Shown here one piece after another: positions 60,930-64,000 of a DNA stretch of 64,000 nt. How positions within the stretch are numbered: the first letter of the stretch is position 1; each line of letters starts with the position of its first letter. Under the pieces are notes generated by a model. It did no database searches, was not told the DNA's origin, and worked only from the letters and a program-made list of their open reading frames with translations. The stretch comes from Curtobacterium sp. 9128. GTDB lineage: Bacteria; Actinomycetota; Actinomycetes; Actinomycetales; Microbacteriaceae. The stretch covers positions 1,240,001 through 1,304,000 of the forward strand of contig NZ_LT576451.1 of assembly GCF_900086645.1 (NCBI RefSeq), given 5' to 3'. The position numbers and the translations under genes were made by a program.

Positions 60930-62147
60930 GTGCGAACGATCGGTCAGCACCGCGACGACGTGGAAGCGTTGATCGCGCCGGTCCTGTCGCTCGGACAGGA
61001 GGCACGACTCGTCGACGACCTCGCCGCCGACACCGGCGCGGGGCACGGGTACCGCGTGCTCGGTCGTGCCGTCGTCGCACCTGGTCCGCTGCCGGCGTTC
61101 GACAACAGCCAGATGGACGGGTTCGCGGTGCGGTCCGGAGATGCCGGGACGACGCTGCGCGTCGTGTCGCCGATCGCCGCCGGGGTCGTCCCGGTGCCGT
61201 TGCTCGCCGGGGAAGCCGCCCCGATCATGACCGGGGCGCGGATCCCGGACGGTGCCGACGCGGTGTTCCCGGTCGAAGCAACGCCGCCCGGGTCCTTCCC
61301 CGCGGCACTGGCGCTCACCGAGGTCGAGGTCCCCGCCGACCTCACCGCCGGCACCTTCGTCCGGACCGTCGGCTCCGACCTCGCCGCGGGTGCGGTCGTC
61401 GTCGACGCCGGAGCGCCGCTCACGCCCGCGGTGCTCGGGGCGCTCGCCGCTGCCGGTGTCGACCAGGTCGAACTCGTCAGACACCCCAGGGTGCTCGTCG
61501 TGTCCACGGGATCCGAACTCGGTGGTGACGGCGGGGCCGCGATCAACGACGCGAACGGCATCGCGCTGCGGGCCGCGCTCGCCGAAGTCGGGGCCGAGTC
61601 ACGCGTGGTGCGCGTCCCCGACGACGAAGCCCGGTTCCTCGCCGCGCTCGACGACGCCGTGGGGGACTGGGCCGACCTCGTCCTGACGACGGGCGGGATC
61701 AGCGCCGGTGCGTACGAGGTCGTCAGGCAGGCACTCGAGCCCCGGGGCCTCGCCGTGACCCCGGTCGCGATGCAGCCCGGTGGTCCGCAGGCCTTCGGCA
61801 CGGTCACGATCGCCGGGCGTCCGGTTCCGGTCGTCTCCTTCCCGGGGAACCCGGTGTCGGCGCTCGTCTCGTTCGAGGTCTTCCTGCGCCCCGTCCTCGC
61901 CCGTGCCGCACGGATGCCCGACACCCGCCCGACACAGGTGCTCCCCGCGGCGTCGTCAGCGGTCTCGCCGGACGGCAAGCACCAGGTCCGCCGCGGCACC
62001 GTGGTCGACGGGGCCGTGCACTTCGTCGGCGGCCCGAGCTCGCACCTCCTCGCCCACTACGCCGACGCCACCCACCTGGTCCACGTGCCCGTCGGCACGG
62101 CAGCCGTCGAACCCGGCGACCCCCTCACCGTCTGGAGCATCCGATGA
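60930..62147 (+). CDS. moeA: Molybdopterin molybdenumtransferase MoeA
   Basis: 405 residues. PAFDNSQMDGFAVRSGD, MTGARIPDGADAVFPVE and TTGGISAGAYEVV are MoeA hallmarks, followed by the PGNPVSALVSFEVFL segment and a C-terminal domain IV. It inserts molybdate into adenylated molybdopterin. GTG 60930 has GGAGG upstream. Its stop overlaps moaC by four bases: first gene of the operon. Confidence 0.93.
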   Translation: MRTIGQHRDDVEALIAPVLSLGQEARLVDDLAADTGAGHGYRVLGRAVVAPGPLPAFDNSQMDGFAVRSGDAGTTLRVVSPIAAGVVPVPLLAGEAAPIMTGARIPDGADAVFPVEATPPGSFPAALALTEVEVPADLTAGTFVRTVGSDLAAGAVVVDAGAPLTPAVLGALAAAGVDQVELVRHPRVLVVSTGSELGGDGGAAINDANGIALRAALAEVGAESRVVRVPDDEARFLAALDDAVGDWADLVLTTGGISAGAYEVVRQALEPRGLAVTPVAMQPGGPQAFGTVTIAGRPVPVVSFPGNPVSALVSFEVFLRPVLARAARMPDTRPTQVLPAASSAVSPDGKHQVRRGTVVDGAVHFVGGPSSHLLAHYADATHLVHVPVGTAAVEPGDPLTVWSIR

Positions 62148-62632
62148 CCGACCTGTCCGACTCGTCCGACCTCTCCCACGTCCGGGCAGACGGCAGCGCG
62201 CACATGGTCGACGTCTCCGCGAAGGACGTCACCGACCGCTCGGCCACCGCGACCGCGACCCTCGTCACCCGGCCAGACGTCGTGACCAGGATCCTCGACG
62301 GGTCGCTGCCCAAGGGCGAGGTCATCGGCACCGCCCGGATCGCGGCGATCATGGCTGTGAAGAAGACCTCCGACCTGATCCCGCTCTGCCACCCGCTGCC
62401 CATCGGCGGCGTCCAGGTCGACATCACCGGGGCGGACGACCGCGTGGTCGTCGAGGTGTCGGTGCGCACCACCTCGCGGACGGGCGTCGAGATGGAAGCC
62501 CTGACCGGGGCGAGCGTCGGCGTGCTGACCGTGTACGACATGGTGAAGGCCGTCGACCGAGCGGCCACCATCACGGACGTCCGGGTGCTCGAGAAGCACG
62601 GCGGACGATCAGGGGACTGGAGCGCACGATGA
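62144..62632 (+). CDS. moaC: Cyclic pyranopterin monophosphate synthase
   Basis: 162 residues. MVDVSAKDVTDRSA, KKTSDLIPLCHPLPI and VEMEALTGASVGVLTVYDM are the conserved MoaC motifs; it acts after MoaA to form cyclic pyranopterin. Starts and stops overlap both neighbours (ATGA). MoaA is not in this window. Confidence 0.95.
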   Translation: MTDLSDSSDLSHVRADGSAHMVDVSAKDVTDRSATATATLVTRPDVVTRILDGSLPKGEVIGTARIAAIMAVKKTSDLIPLCHPLPIGGVQVDITGADDRVVVEVSVRTTSRTGVEMEALTGASVGVLTVYDMVKAVDRAATITDVRVLEKHGGRSGDWSAR

Positions 62633-63156
62633 CCGCAGCGCCGAATCGAGCGGGACCGACGAGGGGCCGCGCGGTCGTGGTCGTCGTGTCGACACAGGCC
62701 GCCGCCGATCCCGCCCTCGACCGCACCGGGCCCGTCATCGCCGGGTGGCTCCGCGAGCGCGAGTTCACCGTCCCGGAGCCGGTCATCGTCGCGGACGGCG
62801 GCCCCGTCGCCGAGACCGTGACCAGTGAGCTCCTCGCCGATGCGCGCGTCGTCATCACCACCGGCGGCACCGGGGTCACCCCGACCGACCGCACCCCGGA
62901 AGCTGTCGCACCGCTCCTCGACCTCGAGCTCCCGGGCGTCATCGAGGAGATCCGCCGCCGAGGACTGGCGGGGGCCGGGCCGACGGCGCTCCTCAGCCGC
63001 GGGGTCGCCGGCATCGCCTCAGGGGGAGCGTTCGTCGTCACGCTCCCCGGATCACGCGGCGGTGTCGCTGACGGGCTCGCCGTGCTCGACGGGTTGCTCG
63101 ACCACGTCCTCGCCCAGGTGCACGGCGAGGGACACGCGCCGCGGAGCACCTCGTGA
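62629..63156 (+). CDS. MogA/MoaB family molybdenum cofactor protein
   Basis: 175 residues with TTGGTGVTPTDRTPEA (molybdopterin-binding) and LPGSRGGVADGL. It adenylates molybdopterin ahead of MoeA. The N-terminal ~15 residues are variable. Overlaps moaC by four bases and moaE by four bases. Confidence 0.9.
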   Translation: MTAAPNRAGPTRGRAVVVVVSTQAAADPALDRTGPVIAGWLREREFTVPEPVIVADGGPVAETVTSELLADARVVITTGGTGVTPTDRTPEAVAPLLDLELPGVIEEIRRRGLAGAGPTALLSRGVAGIASGGAFVVTLPGSRGGVADGLAVLDGLLDHVLAQVHGEGHAPRSTS

Positions 63157-63587
63157 CCGGCGGCACGGATCGTGTGGTGCTCGCGGACGTCGTCGGACGG
63201 CCGATCTCCGTCGACGAGGTGTCTGCCGTCGTCGCCACCGACCAGGACGGCGCCGTGGTGACCTTCGCGGGCGTCGTGCGCGACCACGACGACGGCAAGG
63301 GCGTCACCGCGCTGCACTACGAACGGCACCCGAGCGCCGGTGACGTCATCGCCGAGGTCGCGGCCACGATCGCCGCCGAGCACCCCGAGGTCCGGATCGC
63401 CGTCCTGCACCGCGTCGGGTCCCTCGGCGTCGGGGACGTCGCGCTCGCCGCGGCCGTGTCCTCCGCGCATCGCGGGCATGCGTTCGCCGCGTGCGGGGCG
63501 CTCATCGACCTCGTCAAGGAACGGGTGCCGATCTGGAAGCACCAGCGCTTCACGGACGGCTCCGACGAGTGGGTGGCGTCCCTCTGA
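63153..63587 (+). CDS. moaE: Molybdopterin synthase catalytic subunit
   Basis: 144 residues: VVTFAGVVRDHDDGKGV, LHYERHP and the C-terminal KERVPIWKHQRFTDG, which includes the catalytic lysine. It needs the sulfur carrier MoaD, which is not encoded beside it. GTG start overlaps the preceding gene. Last gene of the operon. Confidence 0.93.
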   Translation: MTGGTDRVVLADVVGRPISVDEVSAVVATDQDGAVVTFAGVVRDHDDGKGVTALHYERHPSAGDVIAEVAATIAAEHPEVRIAVLHRVGSLGVGDVALAAAVSSAHRGHAFAACGALIDLVKERVPIWKHQRFTDGSDEWVASL

Positions 63588-63632
63588 CGCGGGCGTAGCG
63601 CTGGCTCCAAGGCGTTCCATAGAATCCGGGAC

Positions 63633-64000
63633 ATGAGCGTGCTGTTGCCCGGGCTGACGATCGTCCTGCTGGTGTTCGCCCTGATCGACATCCTGACGAA
63701 GACCGACGACCAGATCCGCGGGCTGCCGAAGATCGCGTGGGTGATCCTCGTCGTGCTGGTCCCGGTCGTCGGCAGCATCGTGTGGTTCGCGATCGGGCAC
63801 GACTGGGCGCCGGGCGACCGGAACCACGGCCGGTACATCGAGCCCACCCGCCACGAGGACTCCTACGCCTCCCTCGGGCACGCCCGGGCAGCGCACGGCG
63901 ACCGGCGGGTGACCACCACCGAGCAGGAACTCGCGGACCTCGATCGCGAGATCGAGTTCTGGGAGGCGAAGGCGCGCCTGAAGCGTGCCAAGGAGGCCGC
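63633..64000 (+). CDS. PLDc_N (phospholipase D-nuclease N-terminal) membrane protein, cut by window end
   Basis: The frame from ATG 63633 is open to the end of the window (122 codons). Two helices (~3-20 and ~33-53) flank TKTDDQIRGLPKIAW, then GHDWAPGDRNHG, which is the PLDc_N layout of two-helix membrane proteins found in actinobacteria. A charged coiled-coil-like C-terminus begins near residue 95 (EQELADLDREIEFWEAKARL), as in SHOCT-tailed relatives. ATG follows TAGAAT by seven bases. Confidence 0.8.
   Translation, partial: MSVLLPGLTIVLLVFALIDILTKTDDQIRGLPKIAWVILVVLVPVVGSIVWFAIGHDWAPGDRNHGRYIEPTRHEDSYASLGHARAAHGDRRVTTTEQELADLDREIEFWEAKARLKRAKEA

Overview
The window is about 71-72% G+C with dense, short-spaced genes, many GTG starts and actinobacterial-only families (DUF3073 beside purM, DUF3072, class E sortase, PadR with DUF4097, TipAS-type MerR). 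It looks like a chromosome segment of a high-GC actinobacterium, most likely Microbacteriaceae and possibly Curtobacterium; the genus is an impression from gene content and protein style, not from a search. I see no rRNA, tRNA, CRISPR array, prophage or insertion sequence. About 63 protein genes are supported, one frameshifted and two cut by the window ends.

Layout. 1-3 kb: end of purM, DUF3073, a frameshifted flavoprotein, DoxX, DUF3072. 3-11 kb: a KimA-like APC permease, a MerR/TipAS regulator with a textbook operator, a PadR-DUF4097 operon, and a divergent YczE/MocR pair. 11-20 kb: RND exporter, lipoprotein esterase, PPK2 polyphosphate kinase, DEAD-box RNA helicase. 20-29 kb: two tandem MarR regulators, a TasA/camelysin-like secreted protein, a SipW-type signal peptidase fused to a substrate-like domain, sbcDC, class E sortase with a small membrane partner. 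29-41 kb: transporters, CPBP protease, recQ, plsC, M23 peptidase, an orphan Alpha-E protein, two MFS/MarR-type regulatory units and an SDR dehydrogenase. 41-50 kb: formamidase-like enzyme, PiT phosphate transporter, hydrolase, lipoate ligase-like protein, a pair of tandem duplicated cysteine-rich membrane proteins, and a solitary DNA methyltransferase. 50-64 kb: DHA2 exporter, pgm, a five-gene nucleotide-sugar/MTA-phosphorylase cluster (mtnP, epimerase, GT2, DUF2064, methyltransferase), and the molybdenum cofactor operon moeA-moaC-mog-moaE.

How it works together. Most loci are independent housekeeping or stress units. Clear operons, shown by 1-4 nt overlaps, are DUF4097-padR, marR-marR, sbcD-sbcC, sortase-small membrane protein, marR-MFS, mtnP-epimerase, GT2-DUF2064-methyltransferase and moeA-moaC-mog-moaE. 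Some 25 genes carry a TANNNT-like hexamer 6-8 nt upstream of the start codon, which implies widespread leaderless transcription. Convergent gene ends carry long near-perfect palindromes (presumed two-way terminators), except two pairs that instead share a CTAG stop. Two dispersed palindromic repeat families occur: 40-bp TGTCGTACGACA-centred elements in spaced doublets, and a GGAGGCTCG element that is intergenic and also seems to be read through inside hydrophilic tails of proteins. In-frame minisatellites are frequent. The most unusual single gene is the signal peptidase fused to its own substrate-like domain.
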